From Bacillota bacterium (GTDB lineage Bacteria > Bacillota > Clostridia > Lachnospirales > Lachnospiraceae), in the NCBI GenBank assembly GCA_023393095.1, contig JAEWMT010000027.1, forward strand, positions 1 to 32,752: a stretch of 32,752 nucleotides of DNA. Direction: 5' to 3'. A program made the position numbers and the translations under genes. Each line of letters opens with the position of its first letter. The first letter of the stretch is position 1. Under the pieces are notes generated by a model. The model saw only the letters and a program-made list of their open reading frames with translations. It made no database searches and was not told where the DNA came from. This document shows, in pieces, positions 8,475 through 16,717 of this stretch.

Positions 8475-9083
8475 TCATTTGTTAAACTTTTCCTTGTTTC
8501 TATTTTTAAGCATAGCAAGTAAATTTTCACTAAATACCGCTTCAACATTACTAGATATTTTTTCAGATGCTTCCTCTTCAATATTATAGCTTAACATAAA
8601 CTCAGTGAATGAATTAGCCATCAACTCCAAATTATCCCAATATTCATCAATGGTAGGGTATTTTTTGTTTGGATGTAACATACGATATGCTTCTAATTCT
8701 TGTTCATGATTCCAAAAATAGATTTTTCCAAATGTATCTTCCTTTACGTCTATACATAATTTATTTCCGCCATCTGCATCGGCAAAAGGAATAATACTGG
8801 ATGGTACCCGTCCAAGATAATCCTCGATATTTTCTTTTAAAGAATTCATATTATCCATTAAACCAAAAAACATTGCGCAATAAGATTTTCTATTATGTTC
8901 TGATAAGAAACTTCCATCACGTGTAAAATATGTACCTCCATATTCTTGTAAAAAATCTTTATAATCATCAGGTAGCACAATATCATATTCCTTTTCAATT
9001 AGCTCAATCTCTTCAATACCAAATTTCTCTCCTGCCTCTGAGATACCATTTTTAATCAACAGATCCATTAACCGTTTTTCCAC
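8475..9083 (-). CDS. SMI1/KNR4 (SUKH) family protein
   Basis: This 202-residue protein has the SUKH fold signature near the N-terminus: IEEIELIEKEYDIVLPDDYK, then DFLQEYGG, followed by FFGL and a central IIPFADADGGNKLCIDV, the usual strand pair. SUKH proteins typically act as immunity proteins that bind nuclease or deaminase toxins of contact-dependent or type VII systems. The start is GTG, preceded by AAGGAG about 10 nt upstream. Two more SUKH-like genes lie upstream on the same strand. No toxin gene is present in the window. Confidence 0.85.
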   Translation of the reverse strand: MEKRLMDLLIKNGISEAGEKFGIEEIELIEKEYDIVLPDDYKDFLQEYGGTYFTRDGSFLSEHNRKSYCAMFFGLMDNMNSLKENIEDYLGRVPSSIIPFADADGGNKLCIDVKEDTFGKIYFWNHEQELEAYRMLHPNKKYPTIDEYWDNLELMANSFTEFMLSYNIEEEASEKISSNVEAVFSENLLAMLKNRNKEKFNK

Positions 9084-9115
9084 AATTTAAGCTCTCCTTA
9101 CCTTCTCATTATATT

Positions 9116-9589
9116 TCAAAGCATACCGATCTTAACTAAAAACCTGTACCAGTCATCTTCTCCCCATAATTCTTTATATTTACCGCCAACGACATAATCC
9201 TTTATAAAATTACTAAAAAGACCATAGCTCCTAAAATCTTGGTCTGAGTAAGGTTCTCCTTGTAATATTTTTATAGAACAATCATTAAAATTTATAAATA
9301 TCGGATACGTGTGACTTTTACCGATGCACTTCCAATTAGAGGAGCTATCTGGTATATCGAGTAAATACCCTTGAAATCTATCTAATTCTTCGTAACCAAT
9401 AATAAGAATACTTCCGCAAGAAAGATAACTAAAGCTGTTTAGCAAATCGTAATAGTCTTTTAGGAGATCGTCAGCAGGATAAGACCTCGGAGTTTTTTCT
9501 AGTTTAATTTCACCGAAGACTATTGTACTAGGATCTTTTTCTAAATGGCTTCTTATTAACTCAATTTTATCTATCATATTCTCTAACAT
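9116..9589 (-). CDS. SMI1/KNR4 (SUKH)-like protein
   Basis: This is a small soluble protein of about 157 residues. A reading frame open from a TTG at 9604 exists, but the ATG at 9589 gives a normal start (MLENMIDKIELIRSH). The pattern resembles diverged SUKH proteins: an N-terminal helix, a PADDLLKDYYDLLNSFSYLS motif, a GSILIIGYEEL strand, and a C-terminal region (FSNFIKDYVVGGKYKELWG). It lies 32 nt upstream of the previous SUKH gene and is probably cotranscribed. An immunity role is inferred. The family assignment is less sure than for its neighbour. Confidence 0.65.
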   Translation of the reverse strand: MLENMIDKIELIRSHLEKDPSTIVFGEIKLEKTPRSYPADDLLKDYYDLLNSFSYLSCGSILIIGYEELDRFQGYLLDIPDSSSNWKCIGKSHTYPIFINFNDCSIKILQGEPYSDQDFRSYGLFSNFIKDYVVGGKYKELWGEDDWYRFLVKIGML

Positions 9590-9688
9590 AAACTTACTTA
9601 CCAATCAATTTTATTTTATTTTTGATCACTCCTGAATGATTTAAACTTTAGTACATATAGAATCATTCTAACTTTACTAACTCCCTAT

Positions 9689-10324
9689 TTATGAATATTT
9701 CTCTTTCTCAATAGTTTCAATAAATTCATCAATCTGTTTATAATGTCCCTCATCCTCTGAACCATACAATAGGTCATAGTCATCATTTACCAGAAGCATA
9801 ATGACTTCATCTTCATTATTTGCATAGAAACTCATCTCACCCCATTGGCTTAATTCAAAAGGAAGTTTCTTATACTTCCCTCGGATCTTCTCAGCCTGTT
9901 CCTCGGATATCATATATATATCTTTGCATACATAAGTCATTCCCCAACTAGCTGCCTGAAATAATGTCATTGCGTTAAAAAAATCAATCATAGAATTTGT
10001 TTCTAACGCATATTTATCTCCTGATGTTCTACAATAGACAGGTGGATCATCCTTACATAAATCTTCTTTCTTTATTCCCCATTCTGCTGCACACTGGTTT
10101 TCTATGTAAAATATCACGTAATTACCTGAATCATATAGTGATTTAGGTTCACGAAGGTAATTTTGTGCTTTATTAATTCTCTCATGCTTCCCTAGCTGCT
10201 TATAATATTCTTTAAGGACTTTGGGTAATGAACCCCACTTTTTTACTGCAATCTCTATTTCTTCATCGTCAAAGCCACTATCTCTTTTCACATGAAACAA
10301 GCTTTTAATAAATGAAAATCTCAT
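9689..10324 (-). CDS. SMI1/KNR4 (SUKH)-like protein
   Basis: This 211-residue soluble protein has, near residues 25-65, a pattern found in SUKH proteins: an acidic helix, then WGSLPKVLKEYYKQLGKHER and a following YLREPKSL. The middle (YVIFYIENQCAAEWGI) and the later FNAMTLFQAASWGMTYVCKD fit the alternating beta/alpha fold. The start is well supported by AGGAGG 6 nt upstream. It heads the cluster of immunity-like genes at 7702-10324. The target toxin is unknown. Confidence 0.7.
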   Translation of the reverse strand: MRFSFIKSLFHVKRDSGFDDEEIEIAVKKWGSLPKVLKEYYKQLGKHERINKAQNYLREPKSLYDSGNYVIFYIENQCAAEWGIKKEDLCKDDPPVYCRTSGDKYALETNSMIDFFNAMTLFQAASWGMTYVCKDIYMISEEQAEKIRGKYKKLPFELSQWGEMSFYANNEDEVIMLLVNDDYDLLYGSEDEGHYKQIDEFIETIEKEKYS

Positions 10325-10341
10325 TTGTTCCTCCTACAAAA

Positions 10342-10440
10342 TCATGAAGATTCTTGATAATCAATATCCTTTATATACAAAGCCAAGCCTGGAGAAAATA
10401 AAGAATTAAGCCAATTTGCAATAGCAGCCGCAATAAGCAT
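10342..10440 (-). other. Short ORF or gene remnant, 32 residues
   Basis: This is an uninterrupted short frame starting MLIAAAIANWLNSLFSPGLA and ending in YQESS, just upstream of the SUKH-like gene at 9689-10324. The composition looks protein-like, but there is no ribosome site. It may be the 3' remnant of a lost gene. I do not recognise it. Confidence 0.2.
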
Positions 10441-10505
10441 ACTATGGTACAGCTTTAGCAAAAAACGGTATTAATCAATAACTATGAGAAACCTCAAATC
10501 AAAAA

Positions 10506-11174
10506 TTATTTGATACCATAAATCCCCATTTGCATATAGCTAAGCCAGAACACATTCACATATTTAAAATGGAGTTTTATTAATAAATCAAAATGCTCTT
10601 GAACCGTCAGCGGAAAGTAATTTACGCCACATCTTGATTTGTGCGTTTCCACTTCCTTTTCATTCTTCCCATTGCGAAGCTGGTATTTTCCCCATCTTTC
10701 CAATTCGAGGGTCTTCACATATTCTGAAACAGGAATAATATTTTCATAATTAATAAATATCCCACCTGGTTTTAATGTCTTATAGATCTGTTTTATAGCT
10801 TCTTCCCGCTCAGTTTTTTTCATATAGTGATGAGCCTGAATTGCTGTTACTACTTGAAATACTTCATGATAATTCAACTCTTGTGAATTTGCAATAATAA
10901 AATCAGCATCCAAACCCTTCATGTTTTGTTTGGCCACTGAAATCATTTCTGGTGAGGGATCTGCTAATAGAAAGCGCACATTTTTCATCTCGGATGCCGC
11001 TTTAGCAGTTAACATTCCTGTTCCACAGCCGGTGTCGAGCCAGTAAATTTCTCTATACCCCATATTCTTAACAACATCAATTGTTTGCCTGTGAAATTCA
11101 GTATAATACGGAATGGTTATATTAATCTTTTCATCGTATTCCTTTGCGTTTATTGGACTTGCATTATCTCCCAT
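10506..11174 (-). CDS. Class I SAM-dependent methyltransferase
   Basis: This 222-residue protein has the Rossmann methyltransferase motif I at about residues 46-58 (YWLDTGCGTGMLTAKAA), an acidic post-I motif (LLADPSPEMISVAKQN), and a later KPGGIFINYENI motif. It resembles generic Methyltransf_25-type enzymes acting on small molecules or other substrates, and the substrate is not readable. GAGGAGAG lies upstream of the ATG. It is divergent from the riboflavin operon and has no obvious functional link to it. Confidence 0.85.
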   Translation of the reverse strand: MGDNASPINAKEYDEKINITIPYYTEFHRQTIDVVKNMGYREIYWLDTGCGTGMLTAKAASEMKNVRFLLADPSPEMISVAKQNMKGLDADFIIANSQELNYHEVFQVVTAIQAHHYMKKTEREEAIKQIYKTLKPGGIFINYENIIPVSEYVKTLELERWGKYQLRNGKNEKEVETHKSRCGVNYFPLTVQEHFDLLIKLHFKYVNVFWLSYMQMGIYGIK

Positions 11175-11360
11175 TTACTCTTCTCTCCTCTGGAAAATCA
11201 AGCCTCCGAAATGGAATGCATGAATTCTCTGTCTATACGTACTTATTCTTATTGATTATACCATGTATTACCAGAAAAACAATGTCATCTATTATATCTA
11301 CAATGTGAGAACAGATTTGTGATTAGTGATAATAGGTCAATGATAATAGAAATTTTCTGA

Positions 11361-11388
11361 TTGACAAAAATGAATCAAGTGATATAAT
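11361..11388 (+). promoter_or_regulatory. Promoter of the riboflavin operon
   Basis: TTGACA (11361-11366), a 16-nt spacer and TATAAT (11383-11388) match the sigma-A consensus in all 12 hexamer positions. The predicted start, near 11395, is about 11 nt before the riboswitch. Confidence 0.85.
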
Positions 11389-11405
11389 AAAGCCAATTGA
11401 ATAAG

Positions 11406-11512
11406 ATCTTCAGGGCAGGGTTAAATTCCCTACCGGTGGTAAAGCCCACGGGCCGCAAGGCATGATTCGGTGAAATTCCGAAGCCGACAGTATAGTCTGG
11501 ATGAAAGAAGAT
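11406..11512 (+). promoter_or_regulatory. FMN riboswitch (RFN element)
   Basis: The conserved FMN aptamer is easily recognised. It opens with ATCTTCAGGGCAGGG and closes with GAAAGAAGAT, so the outer P1 stem pairs ATCTTC with GAAGAT. Internal conserved blocks include CCCTACCGGTGGTAAAGCCC, GATTCGGTGAAATTCCGAAG and CCGACAGTATAGTCTGGATG. It binds flavin mononucleotide and here precedes a terminator, so it should stop transcription of the rib operon when FMN is plentiful. Confidence 0.97.
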
Positions 11513-11547
11513 GAATAGGCGCAGTGTTTTATGTATACGCAAATTTG

Positions 11548-11584
11548 CTCTGGAATAATTTTTTTGTTCCAGAGTTTTTTATTT
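11548..11584 (+). terminator. Riboswitch expression-platform terminator
   Basis: CTCTGGAA (11548-11555) pairs with TTCCAGAG (11567-11574) and is followed by TTTTTTATTT. It lies 35 nt after the aptamer, the expected place for the FMN-controlled terminator. Confidence 0.85.
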
Positions 11585-11618
11585 ACTATAACATGAATTA
11601 TCTCCTATGAAACCTAAA

Positions 11619-11653
11619 ATGCCTTGAACGATTTTGTTCAAGGCATTTTTTTA
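11619..11653 (+). terminator. Second tandem terminator before ribD
   Basis: ATGCCTTGAAC (11619-11629) pairs perfectly with GTTCAAGGCAT (11636-11646) around a 6-nt loop and is followed by TTTTTTT. The U tract ends only a few bases before the ribD GGAGGTG ribosome site. It is a second strong intrinsic terminator in the same leader. Confidence 0.75.
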
Positions 11654-11669
11654 ATTTTGGAGGTGTTGC

Positions 11670-12779
11670 ATGTCTGACAAAGAATATATGAGCCTTGCTT
11701 TGCAGCTTGCAAAGAAAGGCTGCGGATGGGTAAATCCAAATCCAATGGTAGGCGCAGTTATTGTGAAAGATGATAGGATTATCGGACAGGGCTATCACCC
11801 GAAATATGGGGCGCTCCATGCTGAACGGAACGCTCTAGCAAATTGTGAAGTGTCTCCGGAAGGTGCAACCATTTATGTGACACTGGAGCCGTGCTGCCAT
11901 TATGGCAAAACGCCTCCATGTACCGATGCTATTGTGAAGAGTGGTATCCGTCGCGTGGTGATCGGTTCTTACGATCCAAACCCGCTGGTTGCCGGGAAAG
12001 GCATTAAGATGCTACGTTCCCACGAAATCGAAGTTACAGAAAATATATTAAAGGAGGAATGTGATGCGCTCAATCAAAGCTTCTTTCACTTTATCCAAAA
12101 CGAAACACCCTACGTTATCATGAAGTACGCCATGACTCTGGACGGAAAAATTGCAACCCATATTGGTAAATCCCAATGGATTACAGGTGTCACGGCACGC
12201 CAGCGTGTCCATGAGGACAGACACCGTTACTCTGCCATTATGTTAGGTGTTGGTACCGTCCTTGAAGATGATCCGATGCTGACCTGTCGGCTGGAGAAGG
12301 GAAGAAATCCGGTGCGTATCGTTTGTGATACCAATTTGAAGACACCGTTAGGTTCAAAGATTGTTGCTTCTGCCAGCGTAGTCAATACTATCCTAGCCAC
12401 AGCTGAGAAGGATTATGAAAAACATCTGCCATATCTGGAAGCGGGCTGCGATATTGTAGTACTCCCTAAAAAAGACGGCCACATTGATTTGAACTATCTT
12501 ATGAGAAAGCTAGGAGAGAGAAAAATCGACAGTATTCTACTGGAGGGTGGCGGCACCTTAAACTGGTCTGCGTTGCGAAGCGGAATCGTCAATAAAATAC
12601 AGGCCTATATTGCTCCAAAGCTATTTGGTGGCAACGGAAAGACTCCTGTGGAAGGCCTTGGTGTGGATCACCCTAATGACGCTTTTCATTTGAGTAAACC
12701 AAAAATTATGCTGGTGGGTGAAGATATTTTATTAGAAAGCGAGGTGATTGCATGTTCACAGGAATCATCGAAGAAATAG
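11670..12779 (+). CDS. ribD: Bifunctional pyrimidine deaminase/reductase RibD
   Basis: This 369-residue enzyme deaminates diaminohydroxyphosphoribosylaminopyrimidine and then reduces its ribosyl chain with NADPH, the second and third steps of riboflavin synthesis. The N-terminal deaminase (about 1-145) shows the zinc and catalytic residues His50-Ala-Glu52, Cys75 and Cys84 (LEPCCHYGKTPPC). The reductase domain (about 146-365) starts YVIMKYAMTLDGKIAT and contains LLEGGGTLNWS. Length is normal. GGAGGTG lies about 6 nt upstream. It is the first gene behind the FMN riboswitch and overlaps ribE by 28 nt, which suggests translational coupling. Confidence 0.97.
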   Translation: MSDKEYMSLALQLAKKGCGWVNPNPMVGAVIVKDDRIIGQGYHPKYGALHAERNALANCEVSPEGATIYVTLEPCCHYGKTPPCTDAIVKSGIRRVVIGSYDPNPLVAGKGIKMLRSHEIEVTENILKEECDALNQSFFHFIQNETPYVIMKYAMTLDGKIATHIGKSQWITGVTARQRVHEDRHRYSAIMLGVGTVLEDDPMLTCRLEKGRNPVRIVCDTNLKTPLGSKIVASASVVNTILATAEKDYEKHLPYLEAGCDIVVLPKKDGHIDLNYLMRKLGERKIDSILLEGGGTLNWSALRSGIVNKIQAYIAPKLFGGNGKTPVEGLGVDHPNDAFHLSKPKIMLVGEDILLESEVIACSQESSKK

Positions 12780-13390
12780 GCAGAATACAAGGTATTCGCA
12801 AGGGCACCAACTCTGCTTCTATCACTGTCCAAGCAAAGGAAATTATACAGGATATCCACCTTGGCGATAGTATCGCAGTCAATGGTGTCTGCCTTACAGT
12901 TACATCCTTTGCTCAAAACGGCTTTTGTGCCGATGTGATGCACGAGACACTGAACCGTTCTTCTCTTGGAAATCTGAGAATAGGAAGTCTTGTTAATCTG
13001 GAACGGGCTATGCCCATAAATGGCAGGTTCGGCGGGCATATTGTCTCCGGACATATAGACGGCACTGGGAAAGTTTCCGCCATTCAGAAAGATGATAATG
13101 CCGTTTGGTATACAATTAAGACTACACCTGGAATCCTGCGTTACATCATTGAAAAAGGTTCCATTGCAATCGATGGAATTAGCCTGACGGTAGCGGACGT
13201 TCGTAAGGATGATTTTCGTGTTTCCATCATACCGCATACGACATTAATGACAATTTTATCAGGCATACGCATTGGGGATACCGTCAATCTGGAAAACGAC
13301 TGCATCGGTAAATATGTGGAACGTCTGATGGGAATTAAGGCGTCAACAACAAATATTACATCCGACTTACTTACGAAGTACGGATTTTAG
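12752..13390 (+). CDS. ribE: Riboflavin synthase alpha chain
   Basis: This 212-residue trimeric enzyme dismutates two molecules of 6,7-dimethyl-8-ribityllumazine to riboflavin. Two tandem lumazine-binding repeats are visible. The first starts MFTGIIEEIGRIQGI with GDSIAVNGVCLTV. The second carries GHIDGTG and GSIAIDGISLTVADV. The start has GAGGTG about 7 nt upstream, inside the end of ribD. It lies 11 nt before ribBA in the same operon. In some species the same gene is called ribC or ribB. Confidence 0.95.
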   Translation: MFTGIIEEIGRIQGIRKGTNSASITVQAKEIIQDIHLGDSIAVNGVCLTVTSFAQNGFCADVMHETLNRSSLGNLRIGSLVNLERAMPINGRFGGHIVSGHIDGTGKVSAIQKDDNAVWYTIKTTPGILRYIIEKGSIAIDGISLTVADVRKDDFRVSIIPHTTLMTILSGIRIGDTVNLENDCIGKYVERLMGIKASTTNITSDLLTKYGF

Positions 13391-13401
13391 GAGGGATTCG
13401 A

Positions 13402-14601
13402 ATGTATCAATTCAACACTATTGAAGAGGCTCTTGAAGAGCTGCGACAGGGAAAAATCATATTAGTAACAGACGATGAAGCCCGTGAAAACGAAGGTGAT
13501 TTTATTTGTGCTGCCCAGTTTGCCACCACAGAAAATGTGAATTTTATGGCGATACATGGTAAAGGACTTATCTGCATGCCTACGAGCGAAGAGCTTTGCA
13601 AAAAGCTTAAATTCCCTCAGATGGTCAGCGACAACAAAGATAACCATGAAACAGCTTTTACAGTTTCTGTCGATCATGTGACTACTACCACCGGCATATC
13701 GGCTGCTGAACGTAGTATCACAGCTATGAAATGTGTAGAGGATAATGCGAAACCAGAGGATTTTCGCCGCCCCGGTCATATGTTTCCACTGACAGCAAGG
13801 AAAAACGGTGTATTGGAACGAAATGGGCATACCGAAGCCACAGTGGATCTAATGCGATTGGCCGGTTTGAAAGAATGCGGTCTGTGCTGTGAGATCATGC
13901 GTGAGGACGGAACCATGATGCGTACACAGGAATTGATGAAACTTGCTCAAAAATGGAGCCTAAAAATAATCGCCATCAAGGACTTACAGGAATACCGAAA
14001 AAGATATGACAAGCTGGTTGAGCTCATTACTTCTACCAAACTCCCCACAAAATACGGAGACTTTAAAATATACGGATACATCAGTAAGTTAGGCGGTGAG
14101 CATCATATTGCGTTAGTCAAGGGAGAGATTGGCGATGGTAGGGACCTTCTTTGCCGTGTTCATTCAGAGTGCCTTACCGGAGATGCTTTCGGTTCTGAGC
14201 GTTGTGATTGTGGTCAGCAATTTGCGGCGGCAATGACTCAAATTGAGAAGGAAGGCCGTGGAATTTTACTTTATATGCGTCAGGAGGGGCGTGGAATTGG
14301 ACTGATTAATAAACTGCGTGCCTATGCACTCCAAGATCAGGGTATGGATACTTTAGAGGCTAACCTTGCCCTTGGTTTTAAGGGGGATGCAAGAGAGTAT
14401 TTCATCGGCGCGCAGATTCTCCGTGACCTTGGAGCAAAGACATTGCGTCTGCTTACCAACAACCCGGATAAAATCTATCAGCTATCCGGGTTCGGTATGG
14501 AGATTACAGCTAGGGTTCCAATTCAGATGGATGCTACCTCTCATGACCTGTTCTATCTAAAAACCAAACAGGATAAAATGGGACATATTTTAAACTATTA
14601 A
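13402..14601 (+). CDS. ribBA: Bifunctional DHBP synthase / GTP cyclohydrolase II RibBA
   Basis: This 399-residue fusion supplies both substrates of lumazine synthesis. The N-terminal half (about 1-200) is 3,4-dihydroxy-2-butanone-4-phosphate synthase, with TDDEARENEGDFICAAQ, HGKGLICMP and GHTEATVDLMRLAGL. The C-terminal half is GTP cyclohydrolase II, with the zinc site CLTGDAFGSERCDCGQQ and the motif RQEGRGIGLINKLRAYALQD. Length is normal for the fusion. AGGAGGG precedes the ATG. It is the third gene of the riboflavin operon. Confidence 0.97.
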   Translation: MYQFNTIEEALEELRQGKIILVTDDEARENEGDFICAAQFATTENVNFMAIHGKGLICMPTSEELCKKLKFPQMVSDNKDNHETAFTVSVDHVTTTTGISAAERSITAMKCVEDNAKPEDFRRPGHMFPLTARKNGVLERNGHTEATVDLMRLAGLKECGLCCEIMREDGTMMRTQELMKLAQKWSLKIIAIKDLQEYRKRYDKLVELITSTKLPTKYGDFKIYGYISKLGGEHHIALVKGEIGDGRDLLCRVHSECLTGDAFGSERCDCGQQFAAAMTQIEKEGRGILLYMRQEGRGIGLINKLRAYALQDQGMDTLEANLALGFKGDAREYFIGAQILRDLGAKTLRLLTNNPDKIYQLSGFGMEITARVPIQMDATSHDLFYLKTKQDKMGHILNY

Positions 14602-14623
14602 TTATAACAAGGAGATGTTAAGA

Positions 14624-15091
14624 ATGAAAACATTTGAAGGAAAATTCGTATCCAAAGACATTAAAATCGGAATAGTTGCTGCACGTTTCAATGAATTTAT
14701 CACCAGTAAGCTTCTCGGCGGTGCGCTGGATGGGCTAAAACGCCATGATGTCAGTGATGACAATATTGATGTCGCATGGGTTCCCGGAGCATTTGAGATC
14801 CCGTTGATTGCCTCCAAGATGGCAAAAAGTAAGAAATACGACGCCGTGATCTGTCTCGGCGCGGTCATCCGCGGCAGTACAACCCATTACGACTATGTTT
14901 GCAGTGAGGTATCCAAAGGTATTGCCCATGTTTCTTTCGACAGCGATATCCCCGTCATGTTTGGCGTATTGACCACTGAAAATATCGAACAGGCCATTGA
15001 ACGTGCGGGTACCAAGGCTGGAAATAAGGGCTTTGACTGCGCTGTTGGCGCAATTGAAATGGTCAACCTGATTCGTGAAATTGAGGCGTAA
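14624..15091 (+). CDS. ribH: 6,7-dimethyl-8-ribityllumazine synthase
   Basis: This 155-residue enzyme condenses 5-amino-6-ribitylaminouracil with dihydroxybutanone phosphate. It contains AARFNEFITSKLLGGALDGL, VPGAFEIPLIASKMA, and CLGAVIRGSTTHYDYVCSE, where the catalytic His lies. It ends with the family-typical IEMVNLIREIE. An ATG at 14615 is also in frame but overlaps the AAGGAG ribosome site, so 14624, with 9-nt spacing, is the start. It is the fourth gene of the FMN-controlled operon. Confidence 0.97.
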   Translation: MKTFEGKFVSKDIKIGIVAARFNEFITSKLLGGALDGLKRHDVSDDNIDVAWVPGAFEIPLIASKMAKSKKYDAVICLGAVIRGSTTHYDYVCSEVSKGIAHVSFDSDIPVMFGVLTTENIEQAIERAGTKAGNKGFDCAVGAIEMVNLIREIEA

Positions 15092-15092
15092 C

Positions 15093-15770
15093 ATGGCAAA
15101 CCTCATTTTCGATTATGATGGAACCTTACACGATAGCATCCACATCTATGCACCTGCATTTCGCCTCTCTTATGAGCATCTCGTACAGAGAGGCCTTGCA
15201 GTGCATCGAGAATGGACAAATACCCAAATCAGCTATTGGCTTGGATATTCTGCCAAAGATATGTGGGAAAATTTTATGCCTGAACTGTCACAGCTGGAAA
15301 AAGATTTTTGCAGCAGAATAATAGGCAAGGAAATGGTACGTTTCATCCAGGAAGGAAAAGCCAGGCTGTATCCTAACGCTGGAGCAGTCTTACAAAAACT
15401 GAGGGAGGAAGGACACAATCTGATTTTTCTTAGCAACTGCAAACGAAGCTATATGCAGGCAAATCGTGAGTATTTTAACCTGGATCAGTTTTTTTCCGCA
15501 TTTTATTGCACGGAGGACTTTGAATTTGCACCTAAATGGCAGATTTTTAATATCATTCGTGCAAAATGCTCCGGTAACTTCCTTGTAATAGGCGACCGAT
15601 GGCAGGATATTGAGGTTGCAACACGTCATCATCTTCTTTCCATAGGCTGCACCTATGGTTATGGCAGCGATGAAGAACTGCGTGATGCAACTATTTGGGT
15701 TTCTTCCACTGTTGAGATTCTAGATGCTCTTGCCACAGTCTTACGTGATGGCAAATCGGAATATTACTAA
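15093..15770 (+). CDS. HAD superfamily phosphatase in the rib operon
   Basis: This 225-residue HAD hydrolase has all four motifs: the DxD nucleophile (Asp7, Asp9 in FDYDGTLHDS), LSNCK, a Lys in FEFAPKWQIF, and GDRWQDIEVA near the C-terminus. The helical cap between motifs I and II is of the phosphoglycolate-phosphatase type. It begins one base after the ribH stop, so it is almost certainly cotranslated; a GTG at 15075 inside ribH is a less likely start. The phosphatase acting on the ribitylaminouracil phosphate intermediate is a HAD enzyme in several bacteria (B. subtilis YcsE-type), so this gene is a good candidate for that step. That role is inferred from position. Confidence 0.85.
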   Translation: MANLIFDYDGTLHDSIHIYAPAFRLSYEHLVQRGLAVHREWTNTQISYWLGYSAKDMWENFMPELSQLEKDFCSRIIGKEMVRFIQEGKARLYPNAGAVLQKLREEGHNLIFLSNCKRSYMQANREYFNLDQFFSAFYCTEDFEFAPKWQIFNIIRAKCSGNFLVIGDRWQDIEVATRHHLLSIGCTYGYGSDEELRDATIWVSSTVEILDALATVLRDGKSEYY

Positions 15771-15844
15771 TAAATACTTCAAATCTTGCATGTTCTATCA
15801 ACCAGAATAGACCATATATTTATAAAAAGTATGTGGTGTTTATT

Positions 15845-16504
15845 ATGAGAAAGAGAATACAGGTATTAATTGGATTTACTTTGCTTTTAATTTATATAAG
15901 TACTATAGTGAATGGTATTAATATAGGAAATGAAAAAAATCGAAGAAATGCAAATTATGAAGTATATAGCTCGATTATAAACGAAAATAAGACAGAAAAT
16001 ACCGATGTTTATAACGGGTTTTTAAAGAATTATAATTCCCATGGACAAGAATATTATTACTCTATTATAGAACTCGATGGTTTCATATATCCAATCCTTT
16101 TACTATCGAATGGTGTCTATAAGTTTGATCACAATAGGTACGTTGCAATGTGCACAGGTATATATTATCCAGTTCAAAATAAAGTAACCCTGTTCGGTAA
16201 TATATGCTCGAATGGAACTGCTTATCCCATTTCCGCTAATGCAACTGGCATCTTTACCGCAGGTGGGCATGAAGTCGCTAAGTATAATTTAGATTTGCAA
16301 AGTCAAAAATTAAAATTAATCAAAAAATATCTAATATGTTTTAATAACATAGGTGAAGAAGTAAAAGCTATAACTATAAGAATTATTGGTGATAAAAACA
16401 AAATATCAAGTGAAGAAGAATTTGATAAAGCATACAAAGAATATGCAAATGCAAACATAATATATTTTAAACGTTTATTTGATAATAAATATGATTATAA
16501 TTGA
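15845..16504 (+). CDS. Hypothetical membrane-anchored or secreted protein
   Basis: This is a protein of about 219 residues beginning MRKRIQVLIGFTLLLIYIST, a short basic N-terminus plus one hydrophobic helix (about residues 6-25) that acts as a signal or membrane anchor. The rest looks extracellular and beta-rich, with several Tyr- and Asn-rich strands (SIIELDGFIYPILLLSNGVY). The ATG at 15845 is preferred over GTG codons at 15833 and 15836. The stop codon lies inside a 96-bp inverted repeat. I do not recognise the family. AT content is higher than in the rib operon, which fits an accessory gene. Confidence 0.7.
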   Translation: MRKRIQVLIGFTLLLIYISTIVNGINIGNEKNRRNANYEVYSSIINENKTENTDVYNGFLKNYNSHGQEYYYSIIELDGFIYPILLLSNGVYKFDHNRYVAMCTGIYYPVQNKVTLFGNICSNGTAYPISANATGIFTAGGHEVAKYNLDLQSQKLKLIKKYLICFNNIGEEVKAITIRIIGDKNKISSEEEFDKAYKEYANANIIYFKRLFDNKYDYN

Positions 16505-16596
16505 GCAGAGCATAATTATATGATCCCTCCAAAGTAGATTTTGGTTATTTACCATGTCTACTTTAGAGGGATCATATCATAATTAGCTCTGCTCAA
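16501..16596. repeat. Large imperfect inverted repeat (hairpin element)
   Basis: The left arm at 16501-16538 begins TTGAGCAGAGCATAATTA and the right arm at 16557-16596 ends TAATTAGCTCTGCTCAA. They pair almost completely around an 18-nt loop, with one 2-nt gap and few mismatches. The repeat overlaps the stop of the upstream gene and lies between convergent genes. There is no U tract, so it is either a MITE/REP-like element or a transcript-end stabiliser. Confidence 0.6.
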
Positions 16597-16717
16597 GAAA
16601 ATAGTATCACATTTTTTTCATAAAAAGCTTATTATAAAACAGTATCGATTATGGATTGAATTCTTAATGATACCAATCGATTCGGATCAGATCGTCTTGA
16701 CGAAAATGAGGTATGTG

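Noticed and set aside
16501..16596. Classical rho-independent terminator
   Set aside because: The arms are far longer than usual and neither side has an adjacent U tract.
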